DNA of 64,000 nt from Streptomyces roseofulvus (GCF_039534915.1 NZ_BAAAWE010000001.1:7688001-7752000), one strand, 5' to 3'. Positions 26,689-35,070 are shown, counted from the first letter of the stretch. Numbers and translations: made by a program. The notes: generated by a model from the sequence alone, not told the origin.

Positions 26689-27720
26689 TCAGCCCGCGCG
26701 CCCGCACCGCTCCGTGTCGATCTCCGCGAGCGCCGCCTCGTTGTAGCGGGGGCCGTGCACGGTCGACGCGTTCAGCACCCGGCCCGCCGCCTCCAGGACC
26801 TCGTCGGGGACGTCGAGGTCGAGCACCGACAGGTTCTCCCGCAGATGGTCCACCGACCGCGTGCCGGGCAGGGCGACGACGTGCGGGCCCCTCGACACGA
26901 CCCAGGCCAGGGCCAGTTGCGCCAGCCCGAGGCCCGCCTGCTCGGCGAGTCGCGCCAGTTCGGCGCGGCGGGCCAGGTTCGCCGGGTAGTGGCGGGCGTC
27001 GAAGCGGGGCATGCCGCGGCGGATGTCGGCGGCCGGGAGGCCCGCCGGGTCCGGCGGCGCGCCGGTGAGGACGCCCCGGGCCAACGGGCTGAACGCCACC
27101 AGCGCGACGCCCAGTTCACGGGTGGCCGCGAGCGTGCCCTCCTCCGGGTTGCGCGACCAGAGGCTGTACTCGTTCTGCAGCGCGGCGATCGGGTGCACGG
27201 CGTGGGCGCGCCGCAGGGTCGCGGCGGACACCTCGGAGAGGCCCAGGGCGCGCACCTTGCCGGCCGCCACCAGCTCCGCCATCGCCCCGACGCTCTCCTC
27301 GACGGGCACCGCCCGGTCGAGCCGGTGCAGGTAGTAGACGTCGATGACGTCGGTGCGCAGCCGGGCCAGCGCCGCGTCGGCGGTGCGCCGGATCGTCTCC
27401 GGCCGCCCGTCGATCACCCGGCGGCCGTCGACCCCGGTCATCCCGCACTTGCCGGCCAGGACGATCCGGTCCCGGTGCCCGGCGAGCACCCGCCCGACCA
27501 GCTCCTCGTTGGCGCCGAAGCCGTAGAGCGCGGCCGTGTCGAAGTGCGTCACGCCCTCCTCGACGGCCGTCAGGAGCAGCCGCTCGGCGGCCTCCGGAGT
27601 CGGCGGGACGTCGTACGCGTGGCTCAGGTTCATACAGCCCAGGCCGACCGCCGCCACTTCGAACGGCCCGATCCGGCGCGGGGCCGCGCGCCCCGCGCCG
27701 GCGGAGCTCGGCGCCGTCAC
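26689..27720 (-). CDS. aldo/keto reductase
   Basis: 343 residues, start GTG overlapping the ligC stop (GTGA), so translation is coupled. AKR features: GPFEVAAVGLGCMNLSHAY, catalytic FDTAALYG (Asp/Tyr), the Lys in RIVLAGKCG, IDVYYLHRLD (His), and NADPH-binding VALPGTRSVDHLRENLSV. Residues are those of the AKR11/13-like soluble reductases. Its place as last gene of the protocatechuate operon is unexplained, because the 4,5-cleavage route needs no such step; it may reduce an aldehyde precursor or side product. Confidence 0.88.
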   Translation of the reverse strand: MTAPSSAGAGRAAPRRIGPFEVAAVGLGCMNLSHAYDVPPTPEAAERLLLTAVEEGVTHFDTAALYGFGANEELVGRVLAGHRDRIVLAGKCGMTGVDGRRVIDGRPETIRRTADAALARLRTDVIDVYYLHRLDRAVPVEESVGAMAELVAAGKVRALGLSEVSAATLRRAHAVHPIAALQNEYSLWSRNPEEGTLAATRELGVALVAFSPLARGVLTGAPPDPAGLPAADIRRGMPRFDARHYPANLARRAELARLAEQAGLGLAQLALAWVVSRGPHVVALPGTRSVDHLRENLSVLDLDVPDEVLEAAGRVLNASTVHGPRYNEAALAEIDTERCGRAG

Positions 27721-28691
27721 GAGCCCGCGGCCGCGTTCAGCTGCTCCTCCAGGCCCGCCAGCGTCCGGTAGCAGGACAGGACCTGGGCGATCGAGGAGTT
27801 CGGCTCGCGGCCCTCGCGGATCGCGGCGACGAACTCGCGGTCCTGGAGCTCGATGCCGTCCATCGACACGTCGACCCCGCTCACGTCGATCGGCTCGTCC
27901 TTGCCGGTGAACAGGTCGTCGTAGCGGGCGATGTACGTGCCCGTGTCGCCGATGTAGCGGAAGAACGTGCCCAGCGGACCGTCGTTGTTGAAGGACAGCG
28001 ACAGCGTGCAGATCGCGCCGTTCGCCGCCCGCAGCTGGATCGACATGTCCATCGCGATGCCCAGCTCGGGGTGGAGCGGGCCCTGGATCGCGTTCGCCTG
28101 CACGATCGGCGCCCCCGCCTGGTAGGCGAACAGGTCGACGGTGTGCGCGGCGTGGTGCCACAGCAGGTGGTCGGTCCAGGAGCGGGGCTCGCCCAGCGCG
28201 TTGAGGTTCTGCCGGCGGAAGAAGTACGTCTGCACGTCCATCTGCTGGATGTGGAACTCGCCCGCCTCGATCCGCCGCCGCACCCACTGGTGGCTGGGGT
28301 TGAAGCGGCGGGTGTGGCCCACCATCGCGACGAGCCCGGTGCGCTCCTGCGCCGCCAGGCACGCCTCGGCGTCGTCGAGCGAGTCGGCGAGCGGGATCTC
28401 GACCTGCACGTGCTTGCCCGCCTCCAGGCAGGCCAGGGTCTGCGCGGCGTGCATCTGGGTGGGGGTGGCGAGGACGACGGCGTCGACGTCGTCCATCGCC
28501 AGCACCTCGTCCAGCGTGGCGACGGCGCGCCCGACGCCCTGCTCGGCGGCGAACTTCCGGGCGCGTTCGAGGCTGCTGCTCACGACGGCGGCCACCTCGA
28601 CGCCCTCGATCCGGCGGAGCGCGGCCGCGTGCTTGGCGCCGAAGGCGCCGCCGCCGGCCAGGGCGATCCGCAGGGTCCGGTCGTCAGTCAT
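27717..28691 (-). CDS. ligC: 4-carboxy-2-hydroxymuconate-6-semialdehyde dehydrogenase
   Basis: 324 residues, Gfo/Idh/MocA family: N-terminal NAD(P) fold (RIALAGGGAFGAKHAAALRRIEGVEVAAVVS), CLEAGKHVQVEIPLADS, and the C-terminal sheet domain with FHIQQMDVQTYFFRR and WTDHLLWHHAAHTVDLFAYQ. LigC oxidises the hemiacetal form of the ring-cleavage product to 2-pyrone-4,6-dicarboxylate. Assignment is strengthened by the flanking ligAB and ligI genes. The ATG is 1 base from the ligAB stop. Confidence 0.87.
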   Translation of the reverse strand: MTDDRTLRIALAGGGAFGAKHAAALRRIEGVEVAAVVSSSLERARKFAAEQGVGRAVATLDEVLAMDDVDAVVLATPTQMHAAQTLACLEAGKHVQVEIPLADSLDDAEACLAAQERTGLVAMVGHTRRFNPSHQWVRRRIEAGEFHIQQMDVQTYFFRRQNLNALGEPRSWTDHLLWHHAAHTVDLFAYQAGAPIVQANAIQGPLHPELGIAMDMSIQLRAANGAICTLSLSFNNDGPLGTFFRYIGDTGTYIARYDDLFTGKDEPIDVSGVDVSMDGIELQDREFVAAIREGREPNSSIAQVLSCYRTLAGLEEQLNAAAGS

Positions 28692-28692
28692 G

Positions 28693-29997
28693 TCACTCCT
28701 TCTCGGCGGGCTCTTCGGCCCGGGGGCGGTTTTCCAGGATCAGGTGTCCGACGGCGGTGTTGGACGCGGGCACGTGGTAGAAGCGGTGCTTGACCTCGAC
28801 CTCGCCCGAGCCGTCGACGTCGCTCAGGGCGCCGCGGGCGATCAGCCACATGACCAGTTCGATGCCCTCGGAGCCGGCCTCCTCGACGTACTCCAGGTGG
28901 GGGACCTCGGCCAGCCCCGCCGGGTCGTCGACCAGCCGGTCGAGGAAGGCGTTGTCCCACTCCCGGTTGATCAGGCCGGCGCGCGGGCCCTGGAGCTGGT
29001 GGCTCATGCCGCCGGTGCCCCAGACCTGCACGTTCAGCGGCCGGTCGTACGACTCGATCGCCCGGCGCAGCGCCTGGCCCAGCCGGAAGCAGCGGGCGCC
29101 GGAGGGCACCGGGTACTGCACCACGTTGACGTGGAACGGGATGACCTTGCACGGCCACTTCTCGACGTCGCCGAACATCAGCGACAGCGGCACGGTCAGC
29201 CCGTGGTCGACGGCCATCTCGTTCGCGAGGGTGAGGTCGAAGTCCTCCCGGATCAGCGCGTGCGCGATGTGGGCGGCCAGGTCGGGGTCGCCCTCGACGC
29301 CGGGGACGGGACGGGGTCCGTACCCCTCGTCGGCGATCGGGTAGGACGCGCCGGTGCCGAGGACGAAGGTCGGGACCAGCGACTGGTCGAAGGCGCTGGC
29401 GTGGTCGTTGTAGACCAGCAAGATCACGTCGGGGACGTTCTCCCGCTCCCACGTCCTGGAGTACGCGTACCCCTCGAACACCGGCCGCCAGTAGGGCTCG
29501 TCGGTCTTGCCGTGGTCGAGCGCCGCGCCGATCGCCGGGACGTGCGAGGTGAAGACGGCTCCGGTGACGGTGGCGTGCCCGGCCGTCGGGGCCGGCGCGT
29601 GGGCGGCTTCGAGGACGGCGTGGTCGATGCGGTTGCCCTCGACGGAGCGGCCGCCGCCGACCATCATGGCGCGGTACTCCTCCTCGGTCATGCCGGTCAT
29701 CGAGCCCGCCATCTGCTGGAACGAGAAGCCCAGCGTGGCGCCCCACTTGGCGAGGAAGTAGATGTTGCCGCCCTCGCGCATCGCCGCGTTGAGGTCGCGG
29801 TCGAGCAGGGCGCGCTTCTGCTCCTCCCGCAGCGGCCACGCGTCCAGGTAGGCGCGCTCGTCGGCGAGGTACGCCGCCCGGTTCTCCGCCGTCATCAGGG
29901 ACATGCAGAACTGGTTGAGGTGGTAGCCCTTGGCCGACTGCTCGGAGTCGAAGACGGTCGTCCCCGGAACCAGCTTGTAGGTCTTGTCCAGCGCCAT
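28693..29997 (-). CDS. ligAB: protocatechuate 4,5-dioxygenase, LigA-LigB fusion
   Basis: 434 residues joining a LigA-like helical part (residues 1 to about 110: TVFDSEQSAKGYHLNQFCMSL, FLAKWGATLGFSFQQMAGSMTG) to a LigB-like extradiol dioxygenase domain. The Fe(II) ligand histidines are expected in VFTSHVPAIGAAL and LLVYNDHASAF, with VDHGLTVPLSL and HVNVVQYPVP near the active site. LigAB is normally two subunits; single-chain versions are known for gallate dioxygenases (GalA, DesB), so gallate is an alternative substrate. The pobA gene upstream favours protocatechuate. Confidence 0.88.
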   Translation of the reverse strand: MALDKTYKLVPGTTVFDSEQSAKGYHLNQFCMSLMTAENRAAYLADERAYLDAWPLREEQKRALLDRDLNAAMREGGNIYFLAKWGATLGFSFQQMAGSMTGMTEEEYRAMMVGGGRSVEGNRIDHAVLEAAHAPAPTAGHATVTGAVFTSHVPAIGAALDHGKTDEPYWRPVFEGYAYSRTWERENVPDVILLVYNDHASAFDQSLVPTFVLGTGASYPIADEGYGPRPVPGVEGDPDLAAHIAHALIREDFDLTLANEMAVDHGLTVPLSLMFGDVEKWPCKVIPFHVNVVQYPVPSGARCFRLGQALRRAIESYDRPLNVQVWGTGGMSHQLQGPRAGLINREWDNAFLDRLVDDPAGLAEVPHLEYVEEAGSEGIELVMWLIARGALSDVDGSGEVEVKHRFYHVPASNTAVGHLILENRPRAEEPAEKE

Positions 29998-30023
29998 GTC
30001 GGCACTCCTGTCGAGGGAAGGGG

Positions 30024-30941
30024 TCAGTGGCCGTCGGGCCAGTACAGGCGCGTCGGGTTGTCGACGAGCAGCTTCCGCCGCAGCTCGGGCGTCGGCGCGA
30101 TGTGCGGGACGAAGTCGACGAGCAGCCCGTCGTCGGGCATGTGGTCGGTGAGGTTGGGGTGCGGCCAGTCGGTCCCCCACAGCACCCGGTCGGGGAACTC
30201 CTCGACCACGCGGCGGGCGAACGGCACCACGTCGCGGTAGGCGGCCCGCTCGCCGTCGAGGGCCGGCGGGCCGCTCACCGTCAGCCGCTCCGGGCAGGTC
30301 ACCTTGCACCAGATGTCGGGCCGGGCCCGCAGGAGGTTCAGGAAGGCCTCGAAGTCGGGCCCCTCCGGGTCCTTCGCAGTGTCCGGCCGGCCCATGTGGT
30401 CGATGACCAGCGGCACGGGGATCGACAGGAAGAGGTCCCGCAGGTCGGGCAGGTCGGCCGCCTCGAAGTAGACGACGACGTGCCAGCCGTACGGCGCGAT
30501 CTTCCCGACGATGTCCAGCAGGTCCTGCCGCGGGGCCGCGTCGACGAGCCGCCGGACGAAGTTGAACCGCACCCCGCGCACGCCGGCCTCGTGCAGCTCC
30601 CGCACCTCGGCGTCGGTGACGTCCGGCCGCAGCGTCGCCACGCCCCGGGCCAGCCCGCCGGAGGCCCGCAGCGCGTCGACCATGGCGGTGTTGTCGGCGC
30701 CGTGACAGGTCGCCTGCACCACGACGTTCCGGCTGAAGCCGAGGTGGTCGCGGAGCGCGAAGAGCTGGTCCTTGGAGGCGTCGCAGGGCGTGTACTTGCG
30801 CTCGGGGGCGTACGGGAACTCCGTGCCCGGGCCGAAGACGTGGCAGTGCGCGTCCACGGCGCCCTCGGGGAGCCGGAACCCGGGACGGCTCGGACCGGCG
30901 TACCAGTCCAGCCAGCCGGGGGTCTTCTCGAAAGCGGTCAT
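30024..30941 (-). CDS. ligI: 2-pyrone-4,6-dicarboxylate lactonase
   Basis: 305 residues of the amidohydrolase superfamily. DAHCHVFGPG near residue 30, YTPCDAS, NVVVQATCHG, GVRGVRFNFVRR, PLVIDHMGRPD and LWGTDWPHPN match LigI, a member known to work without a metal. It opens the pyrone ring to 4-oxalomesaconate. Its stop lies 26 bases before ligAB. The ATG is 2 bases from the ligK stop. Confidence 0.9.
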   Translation of the reverse strand: MTAFEKTPGWLDWYAGPSRPGFRLPEGAVDAHCHVFGPGTEFPYAPERKYTPCDASKDQLFALRDHLGFSRNVVVQATCHGADNTAMVDALRASGGLARGVATLRPDVTDAEVRELHEAGVRGVRFNFVRRLVDAAPRQDLLDIVGKIAPYGWHVVVYFEAADLPDLRDLFLSIPVPLVIDHMGRPDTAKDPEGPDFEAFLNLLRARPDIWCKVTCPERLTVSGPPALDGERAAYRDVVPFARRVVEEFPDRVLWGTDWPHPNLTDHMPDDGLLVDFVPHIAPTPELRRKLLVDNPTRLYWPDGH

Positions 30942-30943
30942 CG

Positions 30944-31633
30944 TCAGTCCTCGTACCGCAGGCCGAGCTCGGCCAGCGGGCCGCGCATCCCGTACATGTC
31001 CAGGCCGAGCTTCCCCGCGCGGAACTGCGCGCGCTTGCCCTCCTCGTTCGCCTCCCGGGCCGCCGACGCGGCGGCCACCTCGGCGGCGCGCTCGCGCGGC
31101 ACCACGACGACGCCGTCGGCGTCCGCGACGACCACGTCGCCGGGGCGGACCAGGGCGTTGCCGCAGACCACGGGCACGTTGACCGAGCCGAGGGTGGCCT
31201 TGACCGTGCCCTTGGCGCTGACCGCGCGGGAGAAGACGGGGAAGTCCATCCCCTCCAGGTCGGCGACGTCCCGGACGCCGCCGTCGATGACCAGGCCGCG
31301 GCAGCCGCGGGCCCGGAAGGAGGTGGCGAGCAGCTCGCCGAAGAAGCCGTCCTCGCTCTCCGTCGTGCAGGCCGCGACGACGACGTCCCCGTCCTGGATC
31401 TGCTCGGCGGCGACGTGCAGCATCCAGTTGTCGCCGGGCTGGAGCAGCACGGTCACGGCCGTGCCGCACGTCCGTGCCTTCGGGTAGACCGGGCGCAGGT
31501 AGGGGCGCATCAGCCCGACCCGGCCCATGGCCTCGTGGACGGTCGCGACGCCGAACCGCGACAGCTCCGCGACGGCCTCCGGGTCGGCCCGGTCGATCTT
31601 CGTGTGGACGACGCCGATCTCGGTGTGTTCCAT
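30944..31633 (-). CDS. ligK: 4-carboxy-4-hydroxy-2-oxoadipate aldolase
   Basis: 229 residues. HMG/CHA aldolase (RraA-like) fold: VATVHEAMGRVGLM, AVTVLLQPGDNWMLHVAAEQ, GFFGELLATSFRARG, the active-site loop GLVIDGGVRDVADL, and GDVVVADADGVVVVPRERA. It splits 4-carboxy-4-hydroxy-2-oxoadipate to pyruvate and oxaloacetate, the last step of 4,5-cleavage. It lies between ligJ and ligI. Confidence 0.9.
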   Translation of the reverse strand: MEHTEIGVVHTKIDRADPEAVAELSRFGVATVHEAMGRVGLMRPYLRPVYPKARTCGTAVTVLLQPGDNWMLHVAAEQIQDGDVVVAACTTESEDGFFGELLATSFRARGCRGLVIDGGVRDVADLEGMDFPVFSRAVSAKGTVKATLGSVNVPVVCGNALVRPGDVVVADADGVVVVPRERAAEVAAASAAREANEEGKRAQFRAGKLGLDMYGMRGPLAELGLRYED

Positions 31634-31658
31634 GGGTGCTTCTCCTGGGAGGCGGGGG

Positions 31659-32690
31659 TCAGCGGCCGGCGCCGGCCGCGGCGAGGCGGGCGGCGAGTCG
31701 GGGGTAGACGCGCAGCGCGTTGCCGGAGTAGACGGCGGCGCGCTCCTGGTCCGACAGGTGCGGGGTGGCGTCCACGTACCGCTTCGTGTCGTCGAAGTGG
31801 TGGCCGGTGCGCGGGTCGACGTCGCGCACCGCGCCGATCATCTCGCTGGCGAAGAGCACCGACCGGCTGGGGATCACGCCGGTCAGCAGGTCGATGCCGG
31901 GCTGGTGGTAGACGCAGGTGTCGAAGAAGACGTTGTCGAGCAGCGCCTCCGGATCCGGCCTGCCCAGCGCCATCGCCAGGCCGCGGAACCGGCCCCAGTG
32001 GTACGGCACCGCGCCGCCGCCGTGCGGGACGACGAACCGCAGCGTCGGGAAGTCGGCGAACAGATCGCCCTCGACGAGCTGCATGAACGCCGTCGTGTCG
32101 GCGTTGAGGTAGTGCGCGCCGGTGGTGTGGAAGGCCGGGTTGCACGAGGTGCTGACGTGGATCATCGCCGGGATGTCGTACGCGACCATCGCCTCGTACA
32201 GCGGGTACCAGCTGCGGTCGGTCAGCGGTGGCGCCGTCCAACGGCCGCCCGACGGGTCGGGGTTGAGGTTGACCGTGACCGCGCCGAGCTCCTCGACGGC
32301 TCGGGTCAGCTCGGGCAGGCAGGTCGCGGGGTCGACGCCCGGCGACTGCGGCAGCATCGCGCCGGTCGCGAACCGGCCCGGGTAGAGGGTGCTCACCCGG
32401 TGGACCAGGTCGTTGCAGATCCGTGCCCACACCGAGGAGACGCCGAAGTCGCCGATGTGGTGGGCCATGAAGCTGGCCCGCGGCGAGAAGATCGTGAGGT
32501 CGCTGCCGCGCTCGTCCATCAGCCGCAGCTGGTTGCCCTCGATCGCGGCCCGCAGGTCGTCGTCGGAGATGACCAGCTCGGCGGGGTCGGGAGCGGGGGC
32601 GCGGCCCTCGGCCGCCGCGATCTGCCGGTCGCGCCACTCCGCCAGCTGCGGCGGGGCGGTGGTGAAGTGACCGTGACAATCGATGATCAT
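31659..32690 (-). CDS. ligJ: 4-oxalomesaconate hydratase, LigJ type
   Basis: 343 residues, zinc amidohydrolase-type hydratase: IDCHGHFTT at the N-terminus, LMDERGSDLTIFSPRASFMAHH, VNLNPDPSGGRWTAPPL, HVSTSCNPAFHTTGAHYLNADT, VPHGGGAVPYHWGRFRGLA and LFASEMIGAV. It hydrates 4-oxalomesaconate to the LigK substrate. It is the second gene of the operon after pobA, separated by a block of short tandem repeats. Confidence 0.9.
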   Translation of the reverse strand: MIIDCHGHFTTAPPQLAEWRDRQIAAAEGRAPAPDPAELVISDDDLRAAIEGNQLRLMDERGSDLTIFSPRASFMAHHIGDFGVSSVWARICNDLVHRVSTLYPGRFATGAMLPQSPGVDPATCLPELTRAVEELGAVTVNLNPDPSGGRWTAPPLTDRSWYPLYEAMVAYDIPAMIHVSTSCNPAFHTTGAHYLNADTTAFMQLVEGDLFADFPTLRFVVPHGGGAVPYHWGRFRGLAMALGRPDPEALLDNVFFDTCVYHQPGIDLLTGVIPSRSVLFASEMIGAVRDVDPRTGHHFDDTKRYVDATPHLSDQERAAVYSGNALRVYPRLAARLAAAGAGR

Positions 32691-32703
32691 GGAATCGTCC
32701 TCG

Positions 32704-32796
32704 TGAGCGTCCGGGGAGGTGAGCGTCCGGGAGGTGAGCCTCCGGGGAGGTGAGCCACCGGGGCGGGGAGCGTCCGGGCGGTGGGCGGCGTCCGGG
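32704..32796. repeat. degenerate 15-16 bp tandem repeats between pobA and ligJ
   Basis: About six units of a GTGAGCGTCCGGGGAG-type sequence fill exactly the space between the pobA stop and the ligJ leader. Units vary at several positions and in length (15 or 16 bases). No hairpin is obvious. They could change mRNA processing or simply be slippage-generated filler. Confidence 0.7.
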
Positions 32797-34011
32797 TCAG
32801 TGGGCCTGGTCGCGGGTGGGCCAGCCCGTGTACTGCTCGGCCAGATAGGCGCGTCCGGCGCGCGTCCCCACCACGTTGTCGAGCTCCCCGAGCTGACGGC
32901 GCAGGTCGAAGGAGGAGGCCCCCGGCGCGGTGTGGAGCAGCCGCGTCATCCAGTACGAGAAGTGCTGCGCCCGCCAGACCCGCCGGAGGGCCCGCGGCTC
33001 GTACTCCTCCAGCGCGGCCTCGCCCGCCCCGCCGAGCGCCCTCGGCAGCACCTCGGCCAGCACCTTCACGTCGTGCAGCGCCAGGTTGAGCCCCCGGGCG
33101 CCGGTCGGCGGCACCGTGTGCGCGGCGTCGCCGGCGAGCAGCAGCGAGCCCCAGCGCATCGGCTCCTGCACGAAGGAGCGGAACCGCAGCACCGTCTTCT
33201 CGGTGATCGGCCCCTCCATCAGCCGGAAGCCGTCCTCGCCGGCCACCCGCGCCTGGAGCGTCTCCCAGATCCGGTCGTCGGACCAGGCGTCGGCGGACTC
33301 GTCCGGCGCGCACTGGAAGTACATCCGCTGCACCGCCTCGGTGCGCTGGCTGATCAGGGCGAAGCCGTGCGCGGAGTGCGCGTAGACCAGTTCGGGCGCG
33401 CTCGTCGGCGCCTCGGCGAGGATCCCGAACCACGCGAAGGGGTACTCCGTGCCGTACCGCACCCGCCGGTCCTCCGGCACCAGGTCGCGGCACATGCTCC
33501 GCGAGCCGTCCGCGCCGACGACGTACCGCGCCCGGATCTCGTGCCGGGTCCCGTCGGGCGCCGTGTAGCGGACCCGCGGGGCGTCGGTCGCGACGTCGAG
33601 GACCTCGGTGTCGCGGATCCCGAAGTGGACGGTGCCGCCGTCGCGTGCGCGGGCGTCGGCGAGGTCGACGAAGACGTCGGTCTGCGGATAGAGCCAGGTC
33701 GAGGCGCCGACGAGCTGCTTGAAGTCGATCCGGTACGGCCGCCCGGCCGAGCGGACCTCGATGCCCTCGTGTTCGTGCCCGTCCCGCAGGATCCGGTCCG
33801 AGACCCCCGTCGCGACCAGGTCGTGGGCGACGTCGGCCTCCAGGATGCCGGCCCGCTGGGTCGTCTCGATCTCGTGACGCGTGCGGGTGTCGACGGCGAC
33901 CGTCTCGATCCCGGCGCGGCCGAGCAGGTGCGCCAGCATGAGGCCCGCCGGCCCCGCACCGACCACCGCGACCGGAACCGAGACGACGGAGTCGACGGGG
34001 GCGTCGGCCAT
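32797..34011 (-). CDS. pobA: 4-hydroxybenzoate 3-monooxygenase
   Basis: 404 residues. FAD/NAD fold VAVVGAGPAGLMLAHLLGRAGI at the N-terminus, the DG motif ARYVVGADGSRSMCR, and GDAAHTVPPTGARGLNLALHDV. The substrate site matches p-hydroxybenzoate hydroxylase: ELVYAHSAHGFALISQR aligns with the Tyr201/Ser212/Arg214 segment of the Pseudomonas enzyme. It makes protocatechuate from 4-hydroxybenzoate, feeding the lig genes. ATG at 34011 follows GGGAG by six bases; an in-frame ATG at 34023 is less likely. Confidence 0.92.
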   Translation of the reverse strand: MADAPVDSVVSVPVAVVGAGPAGLMLAHLLGRAGIETVAVDTRTRHEIETTQRAGILEADVAHDLVATGVSDRILRDGHEHEGIEVRSAGRPYRIDFKQLVGASTWLYPQTDVFVDLADARARDGGTVHFGIRDTEVLDVATDAPRVRYTAPDGTRHEIRARYVVGADGSRSMCRDLVPEDRRVRYGTEYPFAWFGILAEAPTSAPELVYAHSAHGFALISQRTEAVQRMYFQCAPDESADAWSDDRIWETLQARVAGEDGFRLMEGPITEKTVLRFRSFVQEPMRWGSLLLAGDAAHTVPPTGARGLNLALHDVKVLAEVLPRALGGAGEAALEEYEPRALRRVWRAQHFSYWMTRLLHTAPGASSFDLRRQLGELDNVVGTRAGRAYLAEQYTGWPTRDQAH

Positions 34012-34038
34012 GGCATCTCCCAAGCAGCTGTGAGCGAT

Positions 34039-34063
34039 CCGAACAGTTCGGAACGGCCCGAAC
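34039..34063 (-). promoter_or_regulatory. candidate IclR operator upstream of pobA
   Basis: CCGAACAGTTCGG (34039-34051) is a perfect palindrome around one central base, and a further CCGAAC half-site follows at 34058-34063. It lies 28 bases before the pobA start, between the IclR regulator gene and its presumed target operon. PobR/PcaU-type IclR proteins bind repeated half-sites of this size. Confidence 0.5.
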
Positions 34064-34125
34064 GCTGCCAGCCTGCCCGGCCCCTGGTCTGCCGTGTTTC
34101 CGTCAGGCGGAAGCCGGTCCCGAAC

Positions 34126-34893
34126 TCAGTCCGTCGTCCGGGTCCGCCTGCCGAGCTCGTCGGAGATCCCGTACGCGGCCCGCAGCAGCGGTTCGCGCAG
34201 CGCCCGCGCCCTGCTCGCGCCCCGTGCGGTGATCACGATCCCCAGCGCCGCGCTCACCGGCCCCGTCCGCCCGATCCGCACCGGCGCGGCCACCGCCACC
34301 GTGCTCTCCGACAACTGCCGGTCGCTGACGAAGACCTGCTCGCGCCGGATCCTGTCCAGCTGGGTCCGCAGGGTCTTCGGATCGGTGACGGTGTGCCGGG
34401 TCCACGCCCGCTGCGGCGCGTCGAGGACCTCCTCCTGGATGTCCGGCGGCGCGTGGGCGAGCAGCACCCGCCCCATCCCGGTGGACCCCACCGGGAACCG
34501 GGTCCCGACCGCCGTCAGGAGCTCCACCGAGCGGTGCCCGGCGATCCGCTCCACGAAGACGAGTTCGGTGCCCTCCCGCACCGCCAGCTGCACGTTCTCG
34601 TGGGTCGCCTCGTACAGGTCCTGCATGAACGGCAGCGCGACGTCCCGCAGGATCTGCGTCCGGGGACAGCCGGCGGCGATCTCCCACAGCCGCAGCCCCA
34701 CGTGCCACGACCCGTCCTCGCCCCGCTCCAGCGCCCCCCAGGCCGCCAGCTCGCTCACCACCCGGTGCGCGGTGCTCAGGGCCAGGCCGGTCCGCTGGGC
34801 GATCTCGGATAGTGTCTGGGCGGGGTGCTCGCGGTCGAAGGCCGCGAGGACCTCCAGGACCTTTCCTGCCGCCGTGCTCCGGGTCGTGCTCAC
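34126..34893 (-). CDS. IclR family regulator of the aromatic operon
   Basis: 255 residues from GTG 34893. Winged helix AAGKVLEVLAAFDREHPAQTLSEIAQRTGLALSTAHRVVSEL, then an effector domain with NVQLAVREGTELVFVERIAG, FPVGSTGMGRVLLAH and GIVITARG. PobR/PcaR-type regulators of aromatic degradation belong here. It is transcribed in the same direction as pobA, 114 bases upstream, and divergent from the ModA-like gene. The upstream frame extension to 35568 is not coding. Confidence 0.87.
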   Translation of the reverse strand: MSTTRSTAAGKVLEVLAAFDREHPAQTLSEIAQRTGLALSTAHRVVSELAAWGALERGEDGSWHVGLRLWEIAAGCPRTQILRDVALPFMQDLYEATHENVQLAVREGTELVFVERIAGHRSVELLTAVGTRFPVGSTGMGRVLLAHAPPDIQEEVLDAPQRAWTRHTVTDPKTLRTQLDRIRREQVFVSDRQLSESTVAVAAPVRIGRTGPVSAALGIVITARGASRARALREPLLRAAYGISDELGRRTRTTD

Positions 34894-34995
34894 GCCGTCA
34901 GTCTCGCAGACGGGTGGCGAGCCACCGGACCGCGCGTGCCGGCCACCTCCTTCCGCCTCTTGCAGGCGTTTCACCGACATCACGCCCCTCACGAT

Positions 34996-35058
34996 CCGTA
35001 CGCCCCGTACGACCCGTTCGACCCAAACGACCATCACGACCATCACGACCATCACGAC
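34996..35058. repeat. seven 9-bp tandem units upstream of ModA-like gene
   Basis: Units follow the pattern CNNNNCGAC; the last three are identical (CATCACGAC). They end just before the AGGAG ribosome site at 35061. In the frame of the downstream gene the run would read repeated PYD/PFD/PND/HHD triplets without a stop. That raises an unlikely longer N-terminus, but the strong ribosome site argues for starting after the repeat. Confidence 0.75.
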
Positions 35059-35070
35059 CGAGGAGTCGAC

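Noticed and set aside
26540..26707. Upstream extension of the lipoprotein gene
   Set aside because: The extension is Arg/Pro-rich and would put the lipoprotein signal in the middle of the protein.
30024..31633. LigI and LigK as generic amidohydrolase and RraA-type RNase regulator
   Set aside because: Operon context with ligAB, ligC and ligJ and the specific motif sets fit the protocatechuate enzymes better.
34996..35058. 9-bp repeats as a CRISPR-like array
   Set aside because: Units are contiguous with no spacers, far shorter than CRISPR repeats, and no cas genes are nearby.
34825..35070. Longer N-terminus for the ModA-like protein including HHD repeats
   Set aside because: It would overlap the IclR gene start and lacks a ribosome site, whereas GTG 35071 has AGGAG at ideal spacing.
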